DNA of 64,000 nt from positions 12,758,491-12,822,490 of the forward strand of contig CM055113.1 of assembly GCA_029204225.1 (NCBI GenBank), in the 5' to 3' direction. Both the position numbers and the translations under genes were made by a program. Positions within the stretch are counted from its first letter, which is position 1. The number at the start of each line of letters is the position of its first letter. The DNA is from Diphasiastrum complanatum (taxonomy: Eukaryota > Streptophyta > Lycopodiopsida > Lycopodiales > Lycopodiaceae). A model generated the notes under the pieces. It ran no database searches. It was not told the DNA's origin and saw only the letters and a list, made by a program, of their open reading frames with translations. Below, piece after piece: positions 22,860 to 34,030 of the stretch.

Positions 22860-24070
22860 TTTTTATGCATTAAGATTTGGATAGACTCTCGATGTTGTTG
22901 GTGTATCGTTCAATGGTATAGAATCAGTAGGTACTAGATCCACTACTGGTCCTTTTTTGCTCTGGTGACCACCATCAAGGGTGCACTTGGTTTATTCTGA
23001 ACTACTGGTCCTTGCTTGATTGTTATCAAATTTACAGGTGCTGTAGCTGGTGGTGGCTTTGGTCTTGCTGGACAGTATTTATAGCAATGCCCATAACCAT
23101 AGTCACGACAGAATGGTACAAATTTCTCTTTATTTGGACATTCTACAACTCTGTGATTTTCTCCACATGCAAAGCATCCAAGTGGTGCTCTGGTCCAATT
23201 TCTAGCAGCTTGTTGTTGAGCATCAACATAAATGGCATACCGTTCTGAAGATCCATCTTCATGATCATTACCATAGTTCCATTGCTCAGCACTTCCGTAA
23301 GGTTCTGGTTCCATCAAATTAGTAGGAGGAGCAGAGTGCTTTGGTGGGATAGGTAAAGCTAAACGTTCCGGGTATCCAAGAGCAGATTGTTGTGTCTTAC
23401 TATTGGATTACCTCCATACTGTGGTTCTCGATATCCCATCTGGGCATACCGTTGTTGAATAATTCGAGGGTTGAAGTTGCAAAAAGCAGTATCATGATCA
23501 GGTGAATTACACAGATGGCAAACACTGAGATCCATTCATTTTTTCAATTGAGGACACTCGTTCACTGTGTGATTTCCTGTACAAATAGAACAGCAGACAT
23601 TTTTCCTGGTAGGAAAAGTCTTTGCAAGCTTTTCAGGTTCCTTGTTTGCTTCCCCGTGGAAATTTTCCAATGCTTTGATCTTCTCATCAAATTGCAACTG
23701 CAACTTTTCCATCTGTTTCTGCTGGTTCTTCCCAAGTTTGTCGAACTCATTGAGCATCATTTCTATAGTAGCATTGGCATTCATTGATGCAATAGTGGTG
23801 GATGTCGTAGTAGTGCCCTGTTGTATAAGGCAACATACTGATATTTGGCTCCTCATCTGAATCTTCATCCTCCTCCCGAATTGCATCGTCCATAGCATTT
23901 TGCAAGAGTGCATAATCATTATGGCGTTTCAACTCACGTATGATCCGTTTAGGTAGACCTGACAAAAACCACATAATCATGGCATTTTCGTTAATCAGCT
24001 CAGGTTCACATTCAGATCTAAGACGTTTCATTCGTTTAATGTAATCTCGAACCACTTCTCGCTTTCTCAT
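22860..24070 (-). pseudogene. Gypsy-1 gag C-terminal half with two zinc knuckles
   Basis: 24070-23747 matches retrotransposon gag (KREVVRDYIKRMKRLRSECE, ENAMIMWFLSGLPKRIIREL). 23919-23536 ends in a knuckle CSICTGNHTVNEC (C-x2-C-x3-H-x4-C). 23317-22943 has a second, CFACGENHRVVEC, then CRDYGYGHCYKYC, a third degraded one. Frame breaks lie near 23750 and 23400. Gag would form the particle and bind RNA. The N-terminal half of gag was not found before the PBS. Confidence 0.75.
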
Positions 24071-24650
24071 TTGAATTTTACTTAAAAGAGAAAAAGGGTC
24101 TTATCAGTATGATGCGCGGATGTACGACTGCTGTGCACAGTGAATCGGACGAAGGTTCTTTTTTTGTATTTTTAGGGTTTTGATGATTTTTTGGTGTTTT
24201 TTGACAGTTTTTCTGATGTTTCTGGAAATCTGCTGGGAATTAATCTTTGTCCTTCAAACTGTAGATTTTGTGATCAAAACCGAAGGTGCTTGCAACTCGG
24301 CGAAGGTTTCTTGAAAGAGAGTAAAAAGTTCGAAGCTCTGATGACGGCTTTTTGTCTCTTTTTGACCAAATCTGACAGATTTGACCAATTTTTGTTATTT
24401 TCTCTGATATCTCAGATCCAAATGAATCTTAAGATTGGTGATCTGAATAGCTTTCTCTGTTTTAACAATCAGATTAGATTTCAAACAAGCAATTCCACTC
24501 AAATCAAACAAAATCAATCCCAAACTAACCCTAAAATGCAGATCTAACACTATTCATGCCACGACAAGATGTCTAATGCAAGCTAACCATCCATTGAATC
24601 ATGCTACAAACTAAAAAATTGGCGTAGCTCCCCGACAACGATGCCAAAAT
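24071..24650 (-). other. Gypsy-1 leader with PBS at 24629-24646
   Basis: Minus-sense non-coding leader. Four bases inside the 5' LTR, TGGCATCGTTGTCGGGGA forms the PBS. It resembles TGGCGCCGTTGCCGGGGA-type sites of plant Athila/Tat Gypsy elements and is unlike the Met sites elsewhere in the window. Confidence 0.7.
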
Positions 24651-25348
24651 TGTAGTGAGTTTCTTTTCTTGCCTAACCTGAATCCAAGATCTAGTCAATC
24701 TAGCATCATATAGACGGAGTTAGGCATGAATGGAAGATCTAAATCTAACTCTACATCCATTAACCCTACTCATGAACACTAAGATCCATTAACACTACGA
24801 TCCACAACAAAGATAGCTTACTCTTTCTCTCCCTCTCTTTCTCTCTCATAAAAATTATAATAACACTCAATCCCAATAACATTCAAATCCAATAATTAGC
24901 AAAATCCAAAAAAACATGAGAGATGGCGAAGGGAAGAAGAAGAGCAAGGACATTCATCAATCCATTTCTGAAGAGGACCAATCTGCTTTATTGAAATGAG
25001 GAAATGAACATGAGGAGCAACTCATTTTGGTCCCTTTTTATAGTAGAGAGGAGGACCCTGGCCTCTGAATCCTATTGGTCCAGTCTTGTCTCTCTTTTTA
25101 TTCAAATTTAAAAAAGTGTGGGAACCATCAAAATTGGAGGGAAACCCAACTTTATTCACTAACTTGACATTTAGGCCCTGCGACATTAAAAGTCCCGCAA
25201 AAAGGCCTAAAGTCCTTTTATTGACTTTTAACTAATCAATCAAATAGCTATGTGATCATCGGGTTGGACTTACACATGCAGGGTGCCAAATCCCTCTCAC
25301 TTATTAACTAGGGTTAGGGTGGCCTTGGGATCCGCAAACCCTCCAATA
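24651..25348 (-). repeat. Gypsy-1 5' LTR (698 bp)
   Basis: Pair of 19338-20081, without its ~46-bp extra segment. It ends CCAATA instead of CCAACA, so the terminal CA has decayed. Confidence 0.9.
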
Positions 25349-26345
25349 GAATGATAGTGCTACTAATCACTCTTATGTCAAGGATCTTGCAAAGATTTGA
25401 AGAGGAGCCTTCATATGATCAAGATCTTGAGGATCCACCTAAAGATCTACAAGAAAGAGGGTCGAGCCATCAAGGCTCACCTATGATGACAAAGGTGAAC
25501 AAAGGGAAGATCTTCATTCTCTTACTTCTTACACTTTTCTTACATCCATGCTTGATGAGCCGATTCACTTTGAAGATGCTATGGAGTCACATGAATGGAG
25601 AGTTGCCATGCAAAAGGAGTATGATGCTCTTATGGAGAATCATACATGGAAGCTTGTGGATCTTCCTCATGGAAGAAGACCACTTGAATGCAAATGGATC
25701 TATAGATTGAAGTACAACCATGATGAAAGCATCAACAAACATAAAGCAAGGCTAGTGGAAAAAGGGTTCTTGCAAACCAAGGGAGTAGATTTTGATGAAA
25801 CTTTTGCTCTTGTTGCTAAACTAGTTAGCATAAGATTGATTATTTCACTTGCAACTACTTTCGATTGGACTCTTTTTTAGCTTGATGTGACTAATGCCTT
25901 TCTAAATGGCTATTTGGAAGAGGACATCTTCATGAGGCAACCCGAGGGCTTCAAAAAGGAAGATCAAGAAGAAAAAGTATGTTTGTTACAAAGAAGCCTC
26001 TATGGGCTCAAGCAAGCACCTAGAGCTTGGTACTCTAGGTTGAATGCCTTCTCAACCTCAATTAATTTTGTTGTAAGTGCTTATGAACATTCTTTGTACT
26101 TGAGATTTAATAATGGTAAAGTCATCATTCTCATTTTGTATGTAGATGACAATATCCTTAGTGGTAATGATCATGATGGTATAAAGGAAGTGAAAATAGC
26201 ATTACCTAGAGAGTTCAAGATGGTAGATCTTGGTGTTCTTCATTTCATACTAGGCATAGAAGTATCAAGAGGAAAGGATTTGATTTTTATTTGTTAATCC
26301 AAATATGCATCTTCTATCTTAGAGAAATTTGAAATGAAAGATTGT
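25349..26345 (+). pseudogene. Copia-2 linker and reverse transcriptase (right half)
   Basis: Resumes the gene cut at 19337. Linker traces are followed by MESHEWRVAMQKEYDALMEN, LECKWIYRLKYNHD, VDFDETFALVAKLVSIRL, a TAG near 25878, [39 protein letters not shown] and LILYVDDNILSGND (YVDD intact). A TAA at 26296 replaces the Gln of CQSKYA. At about 26346 the sequence switches inside the RT-RNase H connection to an unrelated Copia, so RNase H and the 3' LTR are missing. Confidence 0.85.
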
Positions 26346-27731
26346 ATGGGAGCTTGAGATTGATGGCGAAGCTGAAGATGGTAATAGGGTTACCGACATT
26401 GCAGGATGATCATCATGCAATATGTGAAGGATGCGTCATGGGAAAGCATCACAGGGAGACATTCAAGAAAGGTGGAGCTGCAAGAGCTAAGAAACCACTA
26501 AAACTCATTCACAGCGACCTGTGCGGCCCAATGAAGACCATGTCATTGGGAAAAGCATATTATTTTATGACTTTCATAGATGATTACTCCAAGAGGACAT
26601 GGATTTATTTCTTGAAGAAGAAATCTGACGCTTTTGCTCGCTTCAAGGAGTTCAAGACTTTGGTAGAGAACCAACTAGATGCACGCATCAAAGTGCTAAG
26701 ATCTGATAGAGGGGGCGAATACAAATCTGATGATTTTGAGGACTTTTGCAAAGAACACGACATCAAAAGACAATTCACACAGTCACACACGCCACATAGT
26801 AATGGTGTAGCTGAAAGGAAAAACAGGACTATTATGGAGAGTGCACGCTCCATGATGAAGCAAATGGTCTTGATCGATTCACTTTGGTCGGAAGCCTGCA
26901 GTGCGACAATGTTCTTGCAAAACAGGAGCCCTACAATTGCGGTTCCAAATGTGACTCCCAAAGAAGCATTTACAGGAATAAAGCCAAAAATTGACAAGTT
27001 TCGTGTCATTGGATGTAAGGCCTATGTACATCTTCCAAAGGAGGAGCTAAAGAAACTTGATGCCAAAGCAATCAAGTGTATCTTCATCGGTTACGATGAA
27101 AGGACGAAGGCATACAGGTGTTTTGATCCTGTAATGAACAAGATTCACTTTAGCAAAGATGTGATCTTTGATGAAACGCATAGGTATGAAGATGAAGACC
27201 ATGCAAGTGGTGAAAGCATCAAAAGACTTCCCACAATTTTGGAGGAAGAAGATGCTCCACAAGATGATGCACGTGAAGATGAGAGTCGAGAGGGCGAGTA
27301 TGAAAGGACACCACCTATTCAAGAGCCTAGGGGGAGGTACTTGCCAATAGGAGCAATAAAGGAGAAACCGGTTGGAAGTAAGAGACATTACTTAGACACT
27401 CATTGGGATACATACTCTCCATGTAGTGTATCACCTAAATCTAAGATACCAAAATGGTATGAAAAGATCATGAAGGACGCAAAGCTAAATCAACCAGGAT
27501 TTAGCACACAAGGAGAAGTGAGAAGATCAACGCGGGAAAAGAAGTCTCCCAATCGTTATCATGTGAACTATGCCCTAATGAGTGACATTTTGAAGTGTCG
27601 AGAGCCATCAACCTTTGATGAGACAAAAGTCACAAAGAGTGGCAAAGGGCAATGGAAGAGGAGATAGAATCCATCCACAGGCATGATACATGGGACTTGG
27701 TTGATCTACCACTTGGAAAGAAACCCATTGA
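26346..27731 (+). pseudogene. Copia-3 GAG-pre-integrase and integrase
   Basis: A long open frame (26342-27667, 441 residues) of a Copia family distinct from its neighbours. HAICEGCVMGKHHRETFKKG ends the GAG-pre-integrase domain. The integrase core has all three catalytic residues in context: IHSDLCGPMKT, VLRSDRGGEYKSD and NGVAERKNRTIMESA. It continues through IGCKAYVHLPKEE and FIGYDERTKAYRCFDP, an acidic linker, and TREKKSPNRYHVNYALMSD, the start of RT. A frame change at ~27650 and the insertion of Copia-4 at 27732 end it within the codons after LGKKPID. The first ATG is a fusion artefact. Confidence 0.85.
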
Positions 27732-28342
27732 TGTCAAAATATTGGAAAAATCTATCTAATGTTGTGAGTAGGGGTCCTAAAAATGCCAAAGATGAATTAA
27801 GCTCTTTTGGCTTAGTAAAGACCCATCTTAGAATAAAATATTCAAGGTAGGTAGAAATAGAAACTTGAGCTACCATAGGAATTGCATTTGTACTTTGCAT
27901 GCCACATTTAATGCATGAAAAGACTAGGTGGCACAATTAGACATAGTGAGGTGGCTTGAATAAGTCTAGATAGCTTGAGAGGTGGATTCATAACTCCAAT
28001 TCAACTCAAAGTAAGAGGAGATTCCATGAATAATATATATGTGATGTACTCTCATTGAGAAAATGATGAAATTTGTGTATAATGCAAATTTGGAGACAAG
28101 CTCTTTGTGCCCTCTCTCTCTACTCGAGTTTTGTACTTTCACTTTCTCTCTATAGCCGTGTTGAGGCATTTATTGTGCTTAGTTTCATGTTTTGTTAACA
28201 GATCTTGCTTGTAACACAATAATATTTCTTGTATGATCAGCTTTCCTATTGTCAATCAATGCTAGTCTGATCTTTATGGTATTATTGGGCTTAGGAGATC
28301 AAAAGTACATGTGTAGGGTGTCCCATACATGTGAATTCAACA
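27732..28342 (+). repeat. Copia-4 5' LTR (611 bp)
   Basis: Starts TGTCAAAATATTGGAAAAAT and ends ATTCAACA. It matches 32571-32963 with about 10 differences over 390 bp. A short CTCTCTCTC run lies at 28112-28120, the point where the 3' copy breaks off. Confidence 0.9.
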
Positions 28343-29100
28343 TGGTATTAGAGCCTACCTAAGATTTACAAGCAAATCTAATCAAAAAGTTTGTAGATTT
28401 GATCAGATTTCAAGCTAGGAATTGTCTAGATTCTACTTCCTAGCTAGTTTGCAATTTTCTGGTGATTTAGAGCTTCAAACCGCTTTGAATGGTCCAGATC
28501 AGATACCATACGGAATTTCAGGTGCTGGCACGTGTGAAATCTGCCCATTTTCAGTTTGGTGATTCTCTCTCACCTCAGATCCAAATTTCATGCAAATTAG
28601 CCCACTAGAAAGCTAGAAATGTGTAGAATCTGATGCAATTTGAATCATCACAGTTGGATAAGCCAATCAGAAGTTATAAGCTTTTGAAGAGTCGGAGGTA
28701 GGGTGCCTAGACCTATGGAAAATCGTGCGTACATGTCATTTATTGCTTGAATGATCACAAAAATCATCCAGAAGTTGACCAATCTCATCTATATGTGGTT
28801 TAGACAAAATTTATAGGTTCTAGGCAAATTGTTTCATACAAATAGATTGTATTTGAGTCAATTTGACATTTTTGGAGTATTTCACACGTGTAACTTTTGC
28901 CATACTTCATCTTTTTTGATGATTCAAATCTTGTTTTAGAGAGATTGTCAAGCTACTGAAATCTATCTCACAGGTTTTTGCTTAGTCTTACATAGGATTT
29001 GGTTTTTTACCCTTGATTGGTTCCTATAGTGAGAAGATAAGCAATTTTTTTATCCATCTTTTTTTATTTCCATCATTCTTTATGACTTCAATGGGTGTCT
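28343..29100 (+). other. Copia-4 PBS and leader
   Basis: PBS TGGTATTAGAGCC (28343-28355) is one base off the usual TGGTATCAGAGCC. The following ~740 bp is non-coding leader homologous to that of Copia-7, including a CACACGTGTAAC box near 28880. Confidence 0.8.
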
Positions 29101-29640
29101 TTCTATTAGAAGCAAGTGAAAGATTGTCAACCTCCAATTACTCAATTTGAAAGGTTAGGATGGAATCTGTCTTAATACTACAAGATGTGATGGATATTGT
29201 ACTTGGAATTGAAGAAGAACCACAAATTCCTCAAGAAAAAAGAGAGCTAGGATGGCTCTGTATTATATTAAGATGAATGTCTCAAATGAAATCTTAAGAG
29301 AAATTGGTGCTTGTACTAATGTCAAAGATGCTTGGGATACTCTCAAGTCCATCTATGAGGAAAAGAATACTTCTAGACTTCTAACACTAAGAAACCAAAT
29401 TTTTTAAAGTGTACAGAGAAGTGATGAATGTGCTTCAGCTTATGTAATGAGAGTTAAAGACCTCCATAGAGAATTGTCATGCATAGGAGACTCCATCAAC
29501 CAAAATGAACTTGTTCAAGTCATACTTAACGGGTTAAAGGAGGAATATGACAACCTTGTTCAGAGTTATGTCATTAACGAGGAGCTACCAAGTTTGGAAG
29601 CACTCCAAAGTGTGCTCATTTATGAATAATCAAGACAAGA
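29101..29640 (+). pseudogene. Copia-4 gag N-terminal part
   Basis: Reads NYSI-stop-KVRMESVLILQDVMDIVLG, the usual Copia gag opening. After a frameshift near 29250 it reads GACTNVKDAWDTLKSIYEEK, a TAA near 29405, then CASAYVMRVKDLHRELSCIG and QVILNGLKEEYDNLVQSYVI, with a TAA at about 29627. The frame then continues into the 29651 open frame after a few codons. Gag would assemble the particle. Confidence 0.75.
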
Positions 29641-29650
29641 GTATAAACTC

Positions 29651-31360
29651 TTGAAAATGGAGAGACTGTCTCTCAACATTGATGGTATAGCTCTCTTTAC
29701 CAAAGACAAGCACAAGACAAGAAGTAAGAATCAACACCAACTCTTTTTAAGCAAGAACAATCTTATTTCCAAGGAGAAAGGAGAAGAGGATGAGTCCTCT
29801 CAAGCTTTTACATCCAAGAAGAAGAAGAAAAACATCAAGTGTTTCTTTTGTGGCAAGAAGGGGCATTATGCCACCAATTGCTTCAAGAAGAAGAGTCAAT
29901 TCAAGCAAGCCAACATTTCCAATGAAGAGAAGGAAGATGCTCATGCAAGTGATGGAGAGGGATCTCTTATGGTCTCGAGTTTTTCTTCATCACCTTTCAA
30001 GAAGGATGGTTCGTGGTATATCGACAGTGGAGCTTCCTCACATATGTGTAGCTCCAAGAATTCTTTTTCATCCATGACACCTTATGAAGGAGCCAAGAAG
30101 TCCATCTACACAACAAATGATCATGAGTGTGCTATTGAAGGCATAGGGACCATTCCCTTAAAGCTTTCATCATCAAAAGTTCTTTCTCTGTCTAAAGTAC
30201 TTTTTGTTCCTAAGTTAACAAAAAATCTTATTAGTGTTGGGCAATGGTTTGATAGTGGACTAGATGTGAATTTCAATGTTGATACATGTACAATCAAGAA
30301 GCATGATGAGATCCTTGCATTTGGGTCTAGATATGGTGGAATCTACAAGCTTGATCCCAAAGAGTATGCTAACTCTTGTGATGGTGCTTTTGCTTCTCAT
30401 ATGTCTTTGGAGGAACTATGGCATAGAAGGTTGGGGCATCCTAACTATAATTCTATGGTGTCCATGGTCAAGAAAGCCAAAGAAATTGTCTTGCCTAATC
30501 TTATCTCCAAGAATTTCAAGCCATGTGAGGCTTGTGCCATATCTAAGTCTCATAAGAAGCCTTTTTCAAAGTCATCCATCAAGACTACACATCCATTAGA
30601 GCTCATACACTCGGATGTGCACTTCTCATCTTCAAAGAGCAAGGGTGGTGCTACTTGCTTTGTAACTTTCATTGATGATTTCACAAGATTTACTTGGGTA
30701 TATCTTCTAGCTTCAAAGTCTATGGTGTTTGACTATTTCCTAAAGTTCAAAGCTCTAGTTGAAAAGCAATTTTCATACAAAATCAAGATTCTTAGAAGTG
30801 ATGGAGGTGGTGAGTACACTTTCAATAAATTTCATGATTATTGTGAGCTTGAAGGCGTTAAAAGGAAGTTTTCTTGTGCATATACACCATCTCAAAATGG
30901 GGTGGCTGAAAGAAAGAACAGAACATTGTGTGAATGTGCCAAAACCATTAGAATTGAGGCATCCTTGCCAAAAGACTTTTGGGGTGAGGCCATCAATTGT
31001 TCAAACTATCTTTGCAATCGACTCCCGCATGTTGCACTTGGAGGAAAGTCACCATATGAAGCACTTTATTTGAAGAAACCTAAGGTTGATCACCTTAGAG
31101 TATTTGGATGCATATGCTTTGTCCATATTCCCTTGCAAACAAGAAAGAAGGATGATCCTTGTGCAAGCAAAGGAGTAATGGTTGGATACTCATCCAACAA
31201 GAAAGCCTATCGAATCTACATGCTCTCTACTTCTAAAGTAATTGATAGTAGAGATGTAGTTTTTCATGAAGAAGAAAAGTCCAATCTTGGAGGGGCCGAG
31301 ATCAAGCAACCTCAAAATCTATCACCTTTTGTTATTGAAGACAATCAACATATGGAGTAG
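29651..31360 (+). pseudogene. Copia-4 gag C-terminus, protease and integrase (569-residue open frame)
   Basis: The longest clean Copia frame here. Zinc knuckle CFFCGKKGHYATNC (residues ~62-75, all four ligands present); protease WYIDSGASSHM near 120; GAG-pre-integrase HRRLGHPNYNSMVSM with CEACAISKSHKKPF; integrase core with all three acidic residues in context (LIHSDVHFSSSKS, ILRSDGGGEYTFN, NGVAERKNRTLCECA); tail GVMVGYSSNKKAYRIYM and IDSRDVVFHEEE. It ends at TAG just after the tail, before the RT linker. The start is arbitrary because gag is broken upstream. This piece could still encode folded domains, but the element lacks working RT. Confidence 0.88.
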
Positions 31361-31975
31361 TCGAGATTTGACGTGGAAGTCCTCGGATTTTCACTCCTAG
31401 AAGATCCATGAGGGAGAGATCCGAGCCTAAGAGGCTCACTTATGATGACAAAGGAAAGCAAGTGGATCTTGATTCCACTTATGCTTATTTTGTTTCTCAC
31501 GAGGAACCCAAAGATGTCCAAGAAGCCCTCAATACCAAGGAGTGTATGAGGCCATGAAGATTGAATATGATGCCTTGATCACCAACCACACATGGGAGCT
31601 AGTGGATCCACCACCTAACATGCATATCATTGGATGCAAGTGGGTGTTCAAGATCAAGTACAATCATGATGGCTCCATCAACAAATACAAGGTAAGATTA
31701 TGGGCTAAAGGCTTTGCACAAATATATGGCCTTGACTATGAAGAAACCTTTGTTCCTGTGGCAAAGATGGTGACAATAAGAATCATAATCTCTCTTGCCT
31801 TATTTTTTAAGTGGAAATTGTATCAACTTGATGTCTCCAACGCTTTTTTGAATGGCTATCTTGAGGAGGAGATATACATGGAACAACCTCAATCTAAGGT
31901 GTGTCTGCTATTTACAAGTCTTTATGGCTTGAAGCAAGCACCTAGATTAGCACAAATTGAGTCAATTTATGCAAG
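31361..31975 (+). pseudogene. Copia-4 linker and partial reverse transcriptase
   Basis: Linker, then EYDALITNHTWELVDPP, IGCKWVFKIKYNHDG, YEETFVPVAKMVTIRI, QLDVSNAFLNGYLEEEIYME and LYGLKQAPR. Immediately after that motif the sequence jumps to the start of RNase H (KLSQFMQDP), deleting roughly 480 bp including the YVDD catalytic site. Confidence 0.82.
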
Positions 31976-32565
31976 ATCCTAAGATCCAACATTGGAAGAT
32001 GGCCAATAGAGTTCTAAGATATGTATCTTCTACTCAAGATTATGGTTTATTGTACAAGCTAACCATTGTTCGCTATTCGGATTCCGATTTTGCAAGTGAT
32101 AAGATGGATCGAAAGTCCATTAATGCATATACTATCTTTCTTGGAGGCAATCTTGTGTCTTGGCTTTCAAAGAAGCAAGATACCATATCTCTATCTTCTT
32201 GCGAGGCCGAGTACAAAGCACTCACTACAACAACTAAAGAGGTGCTTTGGATCAAGAGGTTAATCATGGAGCTAAAGTGTATCAAAGAGGATGATCTTCC
32301 CTTGATCACATGTGAAAACATATCTGGCCAAGCTCTTGCAAACAATCCTATTTTTCATGCAAGAAGCAAGCATATAGAAGTGGCACACCATTTGTAAGGG
32401 AAAAGCTCATTGGAGGTATAATCAACTTGGAACATGTCGACACATCTTCATGTATTGTTGATCTTCTCACAAAGCCACTTTGCAAAAGTGCCTTCTCAAA
32501 GCATAGATATAATCTTGGTCTTATCTCAAGATCAATGCTTGATCCACATTAGATACATTTTTAGA
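31957..32565 (+). pseudogene. Copia-4 RNase H
   Basis: MSQFMQDPKIQHWKMANRVL, YSDSDFASDKMDRKS, KKQDTISLSSCEAEYKALT, TCENISGQALANNP (CDN has become CEN) and HARSKHIEVAHH. A frameshift near 32393 precedes LTKPLCKSAFSKHR-like sequence. A purine tract (TTAGAAGGAG) leads to the 3' LTR at 32571. Confidence 0.82.
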
Positions 32566-32570
32566 AGGAG

Positions 32571-32963
32571 TGTCAAAATATTGGAAAAATCTATCTAATG
32601 TTGTGAGTAGGGGTCCTAAAAATGCCAAAGATGAATTAAGCTCTTTTGGCTTAGTAAAGACCCATCTTAGAATAAAATATTCAAGGTAGGTAGAAGTAGA
32701 AACTTGAGCTACCATAGAAATTTTCATTTGTACTTTGCATGCCACATTTAATGCATAAAAAGACTAGGTGGCACAATTAGATATAGTGAGGTGGCTTGAA
32801 TAAGTCTAGATAGCTTGAGAGGTGGATTCATAACTCCAATTCAACTCAAAGTAAGAGGAGAGTCCATGGATCTATATATATGTGATGTACTCTCATTGAG
32901 AAAATGATGAAATTTGTGTATAATGCAAATTTGGAGACAAGCTCTTTGTGCCCTCTCTCTCTC
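32571..32963 (+). repeat. Copia-4 3' LTR, first 393 bp only
   Basis: Matches 27732-28124, then stops in the CTCTCTCTC run and continues without a gap as Copia-5 LTR sequence from its base ~121. Confidence 0.9.
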
Positions 32964-33632
32964 GTTTCTTGAAGTCTAGTTGGTCATATACAACATGCAT
33001 ATAGAATGTAGACATAGAAATGTCAATAATAGGCTTGTAGAAACTTGTGGCACATCATATGCAATGATTGTAAGTGTTCCATAGTGACATGCTAGGCATG
33101 CACAAAGTGAATTGGACACATGCATGGTGATTTGTACAATTCTAGTTTAGAATTTGACACTTGGTAAAAGTAGGTAGAAATGCATGCATTTAAAGTGACA
33201 AATGTCACTAGTTTTTTAGTTTTCACTTTTAGATGTGGATGAAAGTAGGAGAGAGATGGTTCTACCTCAAGCTACTCCAATCTCCATAAATATGTGTAGG
33301 CTCTCTCACAACTTTTGATGAAGAACCAGGCTTTGAAGCTATTCCATGTCAATTTGGATCTACCATATTGTTTTCTTGAATTCTCTCTTTCTCTCTCTAA
33401 CTCGAGTAGAGGATTATGCTAATGCATTAAATTCTTGTACTTCTTCTCTTTTGTTTTTCAATGCAATCATTCTTTGATTATTAGCATGCTAGATTGTGCT
33501 TTGGTCATAAATTCTAGAACTAGATCTTGATATTCAATCTAGAATCAAACTGTGTACTAAACACAAAGCTTAATAAGATCATTCACACTTGAGGATCATT
33601 CCTCACACGTGTGAGCTTGTAAAATTCTATCA
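32964..33632 (+). repeat. Copia-5 5' LTR, 669 bp, start missing
   Basis: Corresponds to 37223-37896. It ends TTCTATCA just before the PBS. It carries CACACGTGTG at 33604-33613, which is CACATGTGTG in the other copy. Confidence 0.9.
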
Positions 33633-34030
33633 TGGTATCAGAGCCAAATTAAGCTTTGCATGCTATTATCACTGTTTGTGCAAGAATTTGTGAGCCCAAT
33701 TCAAACAAAAAAGTTGTTTATCGTTTTTCTTTACCTTTTCTTGAAAAGTGTTTGAATCAAAGAGGATAGAATCAAGATTTTCAGATCAGAATTGACATTG
33801 TACAGAATTTTGAAATTTCGCACGTGTGAAAATCAGAGATTTTCATACCTCTTTATTTCCTTCATCATTGGTCCAAAGATATTGATGTTATAGCTTGATG
33901 GATTTTTCTAATTCTTCAAGCACTGCATGCAGATCCACGCAGTGCGTTGGCGTGAGAGAACATAGTTCTCCCACGAGTAAGTCTCGCTTACTAGCGGACT
34001 TGTGGATCTACAGATCCTATGCAGAATTTG
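33633..34030 (+). other. Copia-5 PBS, leader and gag stub
   Basis: PBS TGGTATCAGAGCC at 33633-33645. The leader runs to an ATG at 33898 (MDFSNSSSTAC), a likely gag start. After some 40 codons of sequence unlike gag, it joins SEGEGSLMVSSFSSTPFKK, which in Copia-4 lies just before the protease. Most of gag, including the zinc knuckle, is therefore deleted. Confidence 0.7.

Larger units (their letters stand above)
19338..25348 (-). mobile_element. Gypsy-1: complete-ended Ty3/Gypsy element nested in Copia-2
   Basis: 6,011 bp with LTRs at both ends, polypurine tract, non-Met PBS, and gag, protease, RT, RNase H, integrase in Gypsy order on the minus strand. It is flanked by a perfect 5-bp target duplication. 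The RT palm is deleted and all frames are broken, so it is defective. The PBS type and long N-terminal gag suggest the plant Athila/Tat-like group; that lineage call is inference. Confidence 0.92.
19333..25353. other. Target-site duplication of Gypsy-1 (GAATG)
   Basis: GAATG at 19333-19337 precedes the left LTR and GAATG at 25349-25353 follows the right LTR. Removing the element restores a continuous Copia-2 linker (GATGAATG then ATAGTGCTACTAATC) matching Copia-1 at 931-950. Confidence 0.92.
27732..32963 (+). mobile_element. Copia-4, with truncated 3' LTR
   Basis: A 5' LTR, Met PBS, gag, protease, integrase, partial RT, RNase H and the first 393 bp of the 3' LTR. It inserted into Copia-3. 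Its pol and leader match Copia-7. The RT catalytic segment is deleted near 31950. The right end is lost in a chimeric junction with Copia-5 at 32963/32964, so no target duplication can be seen (left flank ATTGA; 37897 onward reads GGATA). Confidence 0.88.

Noticed and set aside
26605-27388. Minus-strand frames over Copia-3
   Set aside because: Antisense shadows of an intact plus-strand integrase.
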